Assembly: GCA_965204715.1 (NCBI GenBank) | Contig: OZ242009.1 | Location: 1,674,001 to 1,738,000, forward strand | From: CATOSP01 sp965204715 | GTDB lineage: Bacteria; Chloroflexota; Dehalococcoidia; Lucifugimonadales; UBA3495 | Length of the DNA: 64,000 nt | Direction of reading: 5' to 3' | Shown: in pieces, positions 6,915 through 15,403 of the stretch | Layout: every line of letters begins with the position of its first letter | Position numbering within the stretch: the stretch's first letter is position 1 | Position numbers and translations under genes: made by a program | The notes under the pieces: generated by a model | Told to the model about the DNA's origin: nothing | The model's database searches: none | The model's input: the letters and a program-made list of their open reading frames with translations, nothing else

Positions 6915-8498
6915 ATGGCAGAGCATCTTACGGAAGAAGCCCTTGACTCGCTGCTGCAAGGCGATACCCAGTTCGCGCTGATCGACGTGCGGGAAGCGGG
7001 GGAATACAACAGTTCCCACATTCCCGGCTCCAGCTCCGTCCCGCGCCGTGTGCTGGAGTCCCAGATTGCACTGGCCGTCCCGTTCAAGGGTTCCCATATC
7101 GTGGTCTGCGATGACGACGGCCGCAGGGCCAAGCTGGCCGCCGCAACCCTGGAGCACGCCGGGTACGAAAGGGTATCGGTGCTGGAGGCCGGGACCAACC
7201 GTTGGGCTGCCCGCGGCTTCCCGACCGAGTGGGGCAGCAACGTTCCCAGCAAGGACTTCGGCGAGAAGGTGGAAGTGGTGAACCACGTTCCCGAAATCGA
7301 CGCGGAAGACCTGTACCAGCGTATGGAGCGTGGGGACAAGATGGTGATCCTGGACACCAGGACGCCGGAGGAGTACCAGCGGTTCTGCATTCCGGGAGGG
7401 CGGAGCGTTCCCGGCGGGGAACTGGCCTACCGGATAACGGACATCAAGAAGGACCTGGACCCTGATACTACAGTAATCATCAACTGCGCCGGACGGACCC
7501 GGAGCATCATCGGCGCGCGCGTCCTCCAGCGCATGGGGTTGAGCAATGTCTATGGCCTGCGCAACGGGACATCCGGTTGGGTACTGGCGGGATATGAGCT
7601 TGAGTCCGGAGGCGACCGGCTCGACATGCCTGACCCGTCGCCCGAGGGTCTAGCCGCGGCCGAAGCCTACGCCGATGCGCTCGCCAGTGAGGACGGAGTA
7701 CGCCACCTGGACCCCGAAGCGTTGCAGGAAGTGATGGCCCGCCGGGAACAAGAGAGCCTCTACCTCATTGACGTGCGCACAGAAGAGGAATACCGGGCGG
7801 GGCACATTCCCGGCTTCCGGTGGTTCCCCGGAGGACAGGCAGTGCAGCGTTCCGACGACGTTGGGGTGGTCAAGAACGCGGCCATCGTATTCGCCTGCGA
7901 TGGCAAGGTAAGGTCTACGGTCACAGCGTCCTGGTACAGGCAGCTAGGGTTTGAAGAAGTCTATGTTGTTGCGGGCGGGACCACGGCATGGACCGCCGCC
8001 GGGCAGAAACTCGAGCAAGGGATGGTCGAGGAGACAACGCCGGGTCTGGCCCAGGCCGAAGCCAAAGTACGTGTAGTGGCAGCCGGTGACATCAACCGGA
8101 CGCCCGCCGGAGTAACGATTTTCGTGGATACCAGCCATGACTTCGCCAGGGGCCACGTTCCTGGCGCTCGCTGGGCGCCGAGGGGCTGGCTGGAGTTCCA
8201 GATAGGGGGTTTCGCGCCGGACAAGACCGCATCCGTGGCCGTTACCGCCAGCGATACCGCAAACGCAGTGCTGGCCGCCGCGACTCTTCAGGACCTGGGA
8301 TACAGTAACGTGTCGGCCCTGGAGGGCGGGATGGCAGCGTGGAGACAGGCAGGACTGCCGGTGGAAACGGGCCTGACGGGGGTTATGAGCGCCCCCAATG
8401 ACCTGGTAGCGTCTGGCCCCGACCGCAACTACGCCGACATGATGAACTACCTGCGTTGGGAGACTGCCCTGGGGGAGAAGTACGAGAGTCATACGTAG
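6915..8498 (+). CDS. Four-domain rhodanese protein
   Basis: A 527-residue protein made of four rhodanese domains (about 1-105, 125-235, 265-365, 385-485). Active-site loops hold C65 (CDDDGRR), C191 (CAGRTRS) and C328 (CDGKVRS). In the fourth domain the loop reads TASDTAN (444-450) with no cysteine, so that domain should be catalytically dead. Each domain keeps the 'IDVR..EEY..GHIPG' entry motif. Rhodaneses carry sulfane sulfur on the cysteine and pass it to thiols, sulfite or cyanide. No signal peptide is seen, so it is cytoplasmic. Start supported by GGAGGT. It sits between the MFS carrier and two sulfite-oxidase-like enzymes, suggesting sulfane-sulfur handling before oxidation. Confidence 0.9.
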   Translation: MAEHLTEEALDSLLQGDTQFALIDVREAGEYNSSHIPGSSSVPRRVLESQIALAVPFKGSHIVVCDDDGRRAKLAAATLEHAGYERVSVLEAGTNRWAARGFPTEWGSNVPSKDFGEKVEVVNHVPEIDAEDLYQRMERGDKMVILDTRTPEEYQRFCIPGGRSVPGGELAYRITDIKKDLDPDTTVIINCAGRTRSIIGARVLQRMGLSNVYGLRNGTSGWVLAGYELESGGDRLDMPDPSPEGLAAAEAYADALASEDGVRHLDPEALQEVMARREQESLYLIDVRTEEEYRAGHIPGFRWFPGGQAVQRSDDVGVVKNAAIVFACDGKVRSTVTASWYRQLGFEEVYVVAGGTTAWTAAGQKLEQGMVEETTPGLAQAEAKVRVVAAGDINRTPAGVTIFVDTSHDFARGHVPGARWAPRGWLEFQIGGFAPDKTASVAVTASDTANAVLAAATLQDLGYSNVSALEGGMAAWRQAGLPVETGLTGVMSAPNDLVASGPDRNYADMMNYLRWETALGEKYESHT

Positions 8499-8554
8499 AA
8501 ACCGCCCCGATACCAGACCGCCCCAAGTTGTCCTATGCCCCGAGAGGTTCAACA

Positions 8555-9133
8555 ATGGGGCACCGAATAAGCAGAGAACCGGAAATGGCTTCAGAATTGC
8601 CACAAACACGCATTCCCAGGCGTCAGCCGCTTCAGGACGAACTGGCGGACCGCAGTGTGTTGAGCAGGTGGTTCATGGAAAGCGCCAAGGCGGAGATGGA
8701 GAAGGGAGACCGTCTCCAGGCATCGGAGAAAGCATGGGGGGCACTGGCCCAGCAGCTCAAGGCAATCGGCGCTGCCAGGGGTTGGTTTCACGCAAGCCAC
8801 GCCCACGTCCGGGAGATAGGCGTACAGATTGGGCGGGAGCATAACGACTCCAACATAGTAGACTTGACCCACAGGGGCTTGGAGTTGCATGTCAATTTCT
8901 ACGAGAACAATGTATCGCCGAGCAGGGTTGCCGCAGTAATTAGCGCCATCGAAAGCCTGCTGAATGAACTGGAAGCCCTGCGCACCGCCCCGCCTCGTCC
9001 TTATACGGTTGATTCCCAAGAAGCTGCCCGCCGCATTCAGCTATTGACTGGCCAACCTGTCAACATAGGAGATTCCAGCCCAACGGGGTTCGTTATAAGG
9101 AATCCAGCAGTGGGGCCGGACGGTGAGGTATAA
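8555..9133 (+). CDS. PaREP1/HEPN-like family protein
   Basis: A 192-residue mostly helical protein. The first part (AEMEKGDRLQASEKAWGALAQQLKAI) matches the PaREP1 family pattern, in which 'A.EKAWGA..Q.(V/L)KA' forms a HEPN-like helical pair; the same pattern recurs in the small gene at 32596. ATG 8555 is chosen because GAGAGG lies 7 nt upstream. The reading frame is open further back into the rhodanese gene, but that part is unlikely to be translated. The C-terminal third is unassigned. Function unknown; related small helical proteins often partner nucleotidyltransferases, but none is adjacent here. Same strand as the sulfur genes and possibly a passenger in the transcript. Confidence 0.65.
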   Translation: MGHRISREPEMASELPQTRIPRRQPLQDELADRSVLSRWFMESAKAEMEKGDRLQASEKAWGALAQQLKAIGAARGWFHASHAHVREIGVQIGREHNDSNIVDLTHRGLELHVNFYENNVSPSRVAAVISAIESLLNELEALRTAPPRPYTVDSQEAARRIQLLTGQPVNIGDSSPTGFVIRNPAVGPDGEV

Positions 9134-9198
9134 GAAACCATCGGTCAGCAGCCACTAAACAACCGGCTGCAAAACTTCAAGTTACGGAGGATTCGTAG

Positions 9199-10392
9199 AT
9201 GGCAACCAGGCAAGAGGAAGGGGCAGTCCCCGACTTTCTGCGTATGGACGGCCCCGGAGGGCCACAGTCCACAAATCCCCACTCCCAGGGCCGGTGGTAC
9301 GGTTGGCCCAGTTCCACCATGAATCCGGTGAACCTGCTGGATGATGACGGCCGGGTGCAGCGGGTACGCACTCCAGTGATGGACCTCCAAGGCCTGATTA
9401 CACCCACCGAACTCCATTATGTCGTGCAGCATTTTGCAGTGCCGGAAGTGGTATCTACCGACAATTGGTCTCTAAGCGTTGAAGGGGAGGTCAAGCGGCC
9501 CCTTACCCTGGACTACGAGCAATTACGCCAGTTCCCCGGACGCACAGTCCGCACCGTCATGGAGTGCTCCGGCAGCGACGCCACCTACTTCGAGTACTTC
9601 AAGGGCGAGGGGTCAAAGCCCTCCCGGAACCAGGAGCGCATGATCCTCAGCGCCAGCGAGTGGACGGGCGTTCCCCTGGCCGCTGTGCTAAACGAGGCCG
9701 GGTTGACGGGCAGGGCGACCCACGTCCGGGCCGAGGGCTGGGACAAGGGCGTGCCCGCCAGCGCCGCAGAGGGCACGGAGCCTTTCTATTACGACAAGGG
9801 GCTGCCCCTGGAGAAGGCCCTGCACCCTGACACGATTCTGGCGGTGGCCCAGAACGGCCAAATGCTGGAGCACCTGCACGGCGCGCCGGTGCGGCTGTTG
9901 GTCCCCGGATGGTCGGGCAACTGGTCGGTCAAGTGGCTCTGGAAGCTGGAGGTGTTGGACCATGAGCCGGACTGCTGGTATCACTACAACTTCTACTATT
10001 ACGGGGACTCGCCCGACGACCCCAACAAGGAGCTGATCACCACCATCGGGGTCAAGTCGATGGTGACCCATCCCAACGACGACACCAACACCCTGCTAAC
10101 CGGCACTCACGTTGTCCGGGGCTATGCCTGGAGCGGCGGCGGGACCATCACCCAGGTCGAGGTATCGGTGGATGGCGGAGATACCTGGCACTCGGCCCGG
10201 CTGGAGGAACCCATCGACCGCTGGATGTGGGTCCGCTGGTCTTACGTCTGGGACGTCGAAAAGCCCGGCAACTATAAGGTTATGTCAAGAGCGACCGACG
10301 CCGCCGGAAGGGTCCAGTCCCACGAGCCGCGCTATAATAATATGCGCAAGAACTTCAGTGCCATCGTGGGTTACGACATCACCATCGAGTAG
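9199..10392 (+). CDS. Sulfite oxidase-like molybdopterin oxidoreductase (copy 1)
   Basis: A 397-residue protein with the sulfite-oxidase fold: a Moco-binding domain (about 75-265) and a C-terminal Mo-co dimerisation (Ig-like) domain with 'GVKSMVTHPNDD' and 'YAWSGGG.ITQVEVSVDGG'. The molybdenum-ligand cysteine is C123 in VMECSGSD. The cofactor region shows 'GAPVRLLVPGWSGNWSVKWL'. No twin-arginine or Sec signal is seen, so it may act in the cytoplasm or be exported with a partner. The likely reaction is two-electron oxidation of sulfite or a related oxyanion/organosulfur compound. Start supported by CGGAGG. Followed by a cupin and a second paralogue. Confidence 0.88.
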   Translation: MATRQEEGAVPDFLRMDGPGGPQSTNPHSQGRWYGWPSSTMNPVNLLDDDGRVQRVRTPVMDLQGLITPTELHYVVQHFAVPEVVSTDNWSLSVEGEVKRPLTLDYEQLRQFPGRTVRTVMECSGSDATYFEYFKGEGSKPSRNQERMILSASEWTGVPLAAVLNEAGLTGRATHVRAEGWDKGVPASAAEGTEPFYYDKGLPLEKALHPDTILAVAQNGQMLEHLHGAPVRLLVPGWSGNWSVKWLWKLEVLDHEPDCWYHYNFYYYGDSPDDPNKELITTIGVKSMVTHPNDDTNTLLTGTHVVRGYAWSGGGTITQVEVSVDGGDTWHSARLEEPIDRWMWVRWSYVWDVEKPGNYKVMSRATDAAGRVQSHEPRYNNMRKNFSAIVGYDITIE

Positions 10393-10466
10393 CAACCGGC
10401 CACGACGCCTCTTCCATTCGCAGAACGGGGAGGTAAAGCCGGAGACAGGATACGGGGGATTTCTCC

Positions 10467-10817
10467 ATGCCGATCATCGAAAACAGTGCGGTGCCCATGT
10501 CGCCAATGGTAGACTACGCCCGTGAGCGGACCCTGGTCTCCAGCGAACAGGGCGCCCTGTCCCTGACCATCAAGGAAGTCGAGCTTCACCCCGGATGGGA
10601 GGGTCAGCTCCATACGCACACCACGGACACTGCCGTGATGGTAATGTCCGGTGCAGTACAGATAATTTTGGAGGACGAGTTGACCACCGTCCGGGCCGGG
10701 GTAACCCTGGCGATTCCACCGGGAGTCCCCCACAAGCTGGCCAACAAGCTCTGGATACCGGTCCGGCTGCTGGTCATCTACCCAACCATAGACCTGGAAA
10801 CGAGTTACATCGAGTAG
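10467..10817 (+). CDS. Cupin-domain protein
   Basis: A 116-residue single-domain cupin. Metal-site motif 1 is 'HPGWEGQLHTHTTDTAVMVMSG', with histidines near 45 and 49-51; motif 2 is 'GVTLAIPPGVPHKLAN'. Small cupins bind a divalent metal and act as dioxygenases, isomerases or sensors; thiol dioxygenase-like chemistry on a sulfur compound would fit the site between two sulfite-oxidase-like genes, but is inference. The ATG follows a GGGGGAT stretch. Spacing of 74 and 92 nt to its neighbours suggests one transcript. Confidence 0.8.
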   Translation: MPIIENSAVPMSPMVDYARERTLVSSEQGALSLTIKEVELHPGWEGQLHTHTTDTAVMVMSGAVQIILEDELTTVRAGVTLAIPPGVPHKLANKLWIPVRLLVIYPTIDLETSYIE

Positions 10818-10909
10818 CGGACGACAACCGGCACTGGCCGACCCAAGACACTGAACGGTTCCAGCTTGCCGAGGACCGCAGGTTTGCATACATTCCTCAG
10901 GAGAAGTCT

Positions 10910-12016
10910 ATGACAATCCAACAGACCCGGACCGAAATCACGCCCCAGATAATTCCGACCAACGCGGGTTATCGCACCTTCGCCGCGCCGCCCCAGGCGT
11001 TGCAGGAGAATATCGTCCCGAACGACTTGTTCTACATCCGCAACCACTGGCGCGAGGTCCCAAAGATAGACACCGACACCTTCCGGCTGGTGGTTGACGG
11101 CGAGGTCGAGAACCCCCTGAGCCTGAGCTACCAGGACCTGCTGGACATGCCCAAGAAGATATTCCAGGTCACTTTCGAGTGCTGCGGCAACAGCCCGGTG
11201 CCCGATTACTGGGCCAGGACGACGCGGACCAGCTCGGTGATGGAGCAGATCAAGGGCCACGGCATCATGGGCAACGCGGAGTGGGCCGGGGTATCCCTGG
11301 CCGACGTACTGGCCAGAGCCGGAGTGAAGCCTTCCGCCGTCGAGGTGATGTTCGAGGGCGCAGACCACGGTCCCGACGAGACCGTCGGAGACCCGCCGGA
11401 AGTTACCTACGAGCGCAGCCTGCCCCTGGCCAAGGCCACCCATCCGGATACCCTGCTCGCCTACGAAATGAACGGCGAAGCCCTGCCGCCGCCCCACGGC
11501 TACCCGCTGCGGCTGCTGGTGCCGGGCTGGTACGGCATGACCTCCATCAAGTGGCTGGTGGGCATCCACGTCCTGGACCACGAGTTCAAAGGCTTCTACA
11601 TGACCGATCGGTACATGACGGTCAACGGTCCCGACGCTGACAGCTACTACACCTACCTTACCAGGATGAAGGTCAAGTCCATCATCACCAACCCGCTGCC
11701 GGGAGAGGTAGTCCCCGCCAGCGGCTACCAGCTTGCCGGGGCCGCCTGGTCGGGCGAAGACCAGGTTACCGGGGTGGAGATTAGCACCGACGGCGGCGCG
11801 TCCTGGTCGCCGGTGGACGTGCTTCACCCCCGCAGCGGCTATTCCTGGTACCGGTGGGAGCACTACTGGAAGCCGCCCGGCCCGGGCAGCTACACCCTGA
11901 TGAGCCGGGCCACCAACGATAGGGGAGAGACCCAGCCGATGGAGTTCCCCAACAAGTGGGACGGCCGCGGCTATGGTAACAATATGGTCTTCCCCTTCGA
12001 GGTGCAGGTAGGCTAG
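10910..12016 (+). CDS. Sulfite oxidase-like molybdopterin oxidoreductase (copy 2)
   Basis: A 368-residue paralogue of copy 1 with the sulfite-oxidase Moco domain and a C-terminal dimerisation domain ('MKVKSIITNPLPGE', 'GAAWSGEDQVTGVEISTDGG'). The Mo-ligand motif reads ECCGNS: C91 is the expected ligand and C92 replaces the usual alanine. The cofactor pocket 'GYPLRLLVPGWYGMTSIKWL' is complete. Start ATG 10910 has CAGGAGA upstream; the longer open frame runs into the cupin gene and is not used. There is no signal peptide. The two copies, diverged but adjacent, probably act on different substrates or as a heterodimer. Confidence 0.88.
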   Translation: MTIQQTRTEITPQIIPTNAGYRTFAAPPQALQENIVPNDLFYIRNHWREVPKIDTDTFRLVVDGEVENPLSLSYQDLLDMPKKIFQVTFECCGNSPVPDYWARTTRTSSVMEQIKGHGIMGNAEWAGVSLADVLARAGVKPSAVEVMFEGADHGPDETVGDPPEVTYERSLPLAKATHPDTLLAYEMNGEALPPPHGYPLRLLVPGWYGMTSIKWLVGIHVLDHEFKGFYMTDRYMTVNGPDADSYYTYLTRMKVKSIITNPLPGEVVPASGYQLAGAAWSGEDQVTGVEISTDGGASWSPVDVLHPRSGYSWYRWEHYWKPPGPGSYTLMSRATNDRGETQPMEFPNKWDGRGYGNNMVFPFEVQVG

Positions 12017-12132
12017 GAGTATCCCACAGCCTGCCGCCATACCCATTCTTGACCATTGGGGCGCCGGTGCGAATTAACATCCGCTCCGGCGCCCAACGGA
12101 GAACGGAGGATCTCTGCAGGAGGTAATCCGTC

Positions 12133-12435
12133 ATGCAGCCCCAGCAACTGAAAAAGGTAAGCGCACCCCTATCGTTCATCGTCGCAATCGTGGCAACGGC
12201 GGCGTTGCTGATCTTCTTCGGAGCATGGGCCGTGTCGGCCGACTCCGCCAGCCGGGAACGCGCGCTGTCCCTGGCCTTGCCCGGCGGCGTGTCCGGTTAT
12301 GCCGCGCCGCAGACGCAGGCGCCGCAAACGGAAACGCAAAAGTTCCTCCAGTCCTTCGACCAGGCCCAGGCCGGCGATACCGCAGCCGACAAATGGTGGG
12401 GCAAGGCGCTGCTGAGCGCCTGCCCGTTGCATTAG
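12133..12435 (+). CDS. Small single-span membrane protein
   Basis: A 100-residue protein with one hydrophobic helix (about 12-33, FIVAIVATAALLIFFGAWAV) followed by an extracytoplasmic tail rich in Ala and Gln and ending 'DKWWGKALLSACPLH'. The start has a strong AGGAGGT site. It resembles no family that I recognise. Its place directly after the two molybdenum enzymes suggests a membrane anchor or a partner for electron transfer, but no heme or Fe-S motif is present. The protein may be a short remnant of a longer subunit. Confidence 0.6.
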   Translation: MQPQQLKKVSAPLSFIVAIVATAALLIFFGAWAVSADSASRERALSLALPGGVSGYAAPQTQAPQTETQKFLQSFDQAQAGDTAADKWWGKALLSACPLH

Positions 12436-12451
12436 CACCGTTAGAGCCGCC

Positions 12452-13212
12452 ATGATCAACAGGCCGCCGCCATACAACCCTTCCGCAAGACGCTTCACGC
12501 CGCCGCGGACCTCGTACGACCCCGGCGACGGCAAATTCCCTGTGTTCTCCACCAGGGGCGATATGCAACCCCCCTCTATCTCTACGGACCCGGTCACTTG
12601 TCAGCCCTGTGCCGGCATTTCGGCGGACGGGGAATTGCCGTCGTTATGGGAGAGGTGCCGGTGGGCCGGAATTTGCGTCAACGCCAGGGTCTGCGAGTCC
12701 CGGACCTGCTCATCGCATTCGGGGTAGACCAGGCTACCATCAAAGATGACAGGGGATACTCCATCGAGAAGTTGGGCAAACCCCCGGACTTCGTGCTGGA
12801 GGTCGCGTCGGAAACCACCGGACAGCGGGACATCACGGAGAAGCGCGGCGACTACGCTGCCTGGGGCATACCCGAGTACTGGCGGTACGACCCATCGGGC
12901 GGCCTGTACCACGGCGTCCCCTTGGCCGGGGACCGGCTAACAGGAGACGTCTACCAACCGGTCCCCATCGTTGAGGTGGACGCGGCCCACCACCGGGGTC
13001 ACAGCGATGTTCTGGGACTGGACCTCTGCTGGGAGGAAGATTTGCTCCGTTTCTACGACCCTGCGGCGGGACGCTATCTGCGGACATTCCATGACGCCGA
13101 TAATGACCGCATCGCCGCCGAGCGTGAGCGGGACGTGGAACGCCAGGCCCGGCTAGCTGCCGAGGAGCGGCTGCGGGAACTGGAAGCCGAGATTCGCCGC
13201 CTGCGGGGCTAA
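12452..13212 (+). pseudogene. Uma2 family endonuclease, frameshifted at a C run
   Basis: Two frames together encode a Uma2-type (DUF820, PD-(D/E)xK-like) nuclease. The frame from 12452 gives the N-terminal part up to 'GDMQ'. The frame entered at the C6 run (12569-12574) continues with 'LYLYGPGHLSALCRHFG', the PDLLIAF strand, 'KPPDFVLEVAS' and 'GIPEYWRYDPSGG', and a coiled-coil tail. The intact paralogue at 21013 reads 'MQNLLYLHDQGH' across the same point, so one missing C would restore the frame. The gene is either recently broken, read by slippage, or a base-calling error. Uma2 proteins are abundant in Chloroflexota and Cyanobacteria; their role is unsettled. Confidence 0.75.
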
Positions 13213-13284
13213 TTCGTGTGTCATACCGGCAGTTGATATACCTCCTTTTTCGTCCCCAAAGGTTCATCCCCAAAGGAAAAACGA

Positions 13285-14682
13285 TTGGCTGAAACAGGAC
13301 GCCGCTTGACCGGCATAATCCCCTCCCGGTTGCCGTGGGGCATTCACTACGCTTGGGCCATCGTTGCCATTCTGGCCGCGGTGCAGATAATCGCAAGCTC
13401 AATCGGCATGGCCGCGGGCATAATGATTCCCCCGCTAACCGACCCCGACGGCGAGTTTGGTTGGAAGGTCGGCATCATCGGGATGGGGATGGCTGCCTTT
13501 TACCTCGTGGGAGCCATCTGCTCCCCCGTAAGTGGCTGGCTCGGCGACCGGTACGGCCCGCAAAAGATGATGGCCGTGGGCGGCGCGCTTTACCTCATCA
13601 GCATGGTCCTCCTGGGTTCGGTGACCGAACTCTGGCAGTTCCTTCTCGTATTCGGCGGTCTGCTGGCCATCACCCAGTCAATCTCGATGGTGCCGCTCAT
13701 GGCCTCCATCAGCGGGTGGTTCCGGCGCAGGCTGGGACTGGGCACAGGGATACTCTGGGCTGCCGGAGGGGTGGGCACCGCGGCCTTGGCCCCTATGCTG
13801 GGGTACCTGCTGGAGTCTGTGGGGTGGAACCTGACGTTCTGGACTATCGGTGTCGCCGGAGGGGGCATCATCCTGCTGTTGACGCCGTTTCTCAGGAACC
13901 GGCCCGCTGATATCGGAATTCCGCCCTACGGCGCTTCGGCGAACGAGCCGCCCCCGGCGGTTCGCAGCAGCGCGATGGAGAAGATGCGGCTCAAGGCGTT
14001 CAACCAGCACATGAGGAAGACACGGGCCTTCTGGAACCTCCCCATCATCCATGCCCTTGGCTGCGCCGGTCACGGCATTGTTCTTATTTTTTCCATCCCG
14101 ATAGCAGTTGAGCAGGGTCTCAGCCTCGCGGCGGCGGCGGGGATCCTGACCATCATATCTCTGGTCAGCATCGTCAGCCGCCTCATGACTCCCGTGCTGG
14201 CTGAGAACTATGGCTCCCGGAAGGTGATGGCAACCTGCCTGTTCATCCAGGGAGTAACCGTATTCATCCTGATATGGGCGCAGGACCTGTGGGCCTTCTA
14301 CCTGTTTGCCGCCACCTTCGGGATCGGTTTCGGCGGCGAGTGGACAGGATACCTGGTAATCAACCGTCAGTACTTCGGCAACGGGCCGATGGGTTCCTGC
14401 TACGGCTGGCAAATGACCGGAGCGCTCATGGGGCACGCCATAACCACCGCTATGGCCGGCATGGTCATTTACCTCACCGGCTCATACACCGCCATACTCG
14501 CCCTTTCCATCCTCTTCAGCCTGGGCGGCGTAGTGGTGATAATGACTCTGGAACCGACATCGCGCATACTCATACCCGACTGGGAAAACTCGCTGCCGCC
14601 GGAAGCCAGGACAACACCTCAGCCGGACAGGCCGCTTCCGGGAACGGCGGCGGCCCCTGGACCAGCGGCAGGGGACGACTGA
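13285..14682 (+). CDS. MFS transporter (paralogue of the gene at 5513)
   Basis: A 465-residue, 12-helix major facilitator protein. Loop 2-3 reads 'GWLGDRYGPQKM', and the N-terminus 'HYAWAIVAILAAVQII' and C-terminus 'LEPTSRILIPDWENSLPPEART' match the first MFS protein of the window, showing a shared origin. The start is TTG at 13285 after AAAGGAAA. It is followed 28 nt later by a cyclase-family gene, so it probably carries the substrate or product of that enzyme or of the sulfur genes. OFA/monocarboxylate-type anion transport is the likely class. Confidence 0.87.
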   Translation: MAETGRRLTGIIPSRLPWGIHYAWAIVAILAAVQIIASSIGMAAGIMIPPLTDPDGEFGWKVGIIGMGMAAFYLVGAICSPVSGWLGDRYGPQKMMAVGGALYLISMVLLGSVTELWQFLLVFGGLLAITQSISMVPLMASISGWFRRRLGLGTGILWAAGGVGTAALAPMLGYLLESVGWNLTFWTIGVAGGGIILLLTPFLRNRPADIGIPPYGASANEPPPAVRSSAMEKMRLKAFNQHMRKTRAFWNLPIIHALGCAGHGIVLIFSIPIAVEQGLSLAAAAGILTIISLVSIVSRLMTPVLAENYGSRKVMATCLFIQGVTVFILIWAQDLWAFYLFAATFGIGFGGEWTGYLVINRQYFGNGPMGSCYGWQMTGALMGHAITTAMAGMVIYLTGSYTAILALSILFSLGGVVVIMTLEPTSRILIPDWENSLPPEARTTPQPDRPLPGTAAAPGPAAGDD

Positions 14683-14710
14683 ACGCCCGGCGTCACGGAA
14701 GGAGCCAAAG

Positions 14711-15385
14711 ATGGCCCGTCTCATCGACCTGACCTTAACCCTGGGCAGTGACCGGGTGACGCCAGTGCCGGGGTTGATCGGAGTCTGCATGTCGCCGTTG
14801 CAGACCCACGAGACCCACGCCCGCTCCAACACTAAACTGACGCTGGCCACGCACATCGGGACCCACGTGGATGCTCCCTACCACTTCCATCCCGACGGGA
14901 CCACCGTGGAAGACATGGCGCTGGACAGGTACATGGGACCGGCCATACTGCTGGACCTGCGTGAGCTTGCCCGGAGCCGGACGCCCATCTCAGTTTCCGA
15001 CCTGCAACAGGCCGGGGGCGCGCCCGATGCCGTCGTGGGCAAGATAACCGTTCTCTTCACGGGATGGACGGCCAGCGAATCGGGCAACGCCCGCTACTAC
15101 TCGGAAGGCCCATATCTGAGCACGGAAGGAGCGGCGTACCTGGCCGATAACGGCGTAAACGCGGTGGCGGTGGACTTCCCCATCGACAAGCACCCGCCGA
15201 CGCCCCGGTCAACCATCAACGACTTCCCGGTACACCGGCTGTTGCTGGGCAGGGGTATCCCACTGATCGAAAATCTGATCAACCTGGACCAGGTGACCGG
15301 CCTCGACTTCGAGCTATGGGCGCTGCCCCTGAAGCTCATGGGCGGCGATGGCGCAGCAACCCGGGCCGTGGCCCGGGTCCTCTAG
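14711..15385 (+). CDS. Cyclase/kynurenine formamidase-like hydrolase
   Basis: A 224-residue metal-dependent hydrolase of the cyclase family (KynB, isatin hydrolase, polyketide 'cyclase'). The hallmark metal-binding motif 'HIGTHVDAPYHF' is at about 53-64, with a further 'DFPIDKHPPTPRSTINDF' active-site segment. Enzymes of this family hydrolyse N-formyl or cyclic amides using Mn or Zn in the cytoplasm. Start ATG follows GGAAGGAG. Its 28-nt gap to the MFS gene suggests a transport-plus-hydrolysis pair. Substrate unknown. Confidence 0.87.
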   Translation: MARLIDLTLTLGSDRVTPVPGLIGVCMSPLQTHETHARSNTKLTLATHIGTHVDAPYHFHPDGTTVEDMALDRYMGPAILLDLRELARSRTPISVSDLQQAGGAPDAVVGKITVLFTGWTASESGNARYYSEGPYLSTEGAAYLADNGVNAVAVDFPIDKHPPTPRSTINDFPVHRLLLGRGIPLIENLINLDQVTGLDFELWALPLKLMGGDGAATRAVARVL

Positions 15386-15403
15386 CGTCTGTACGGCGCG
15401 ACG

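Noticed and set aside
10805..12046. 413-codon minus-strand open frame
   Set aside because: Antisense to the second sulfite-oxidase-like gene, with low-complexity product.
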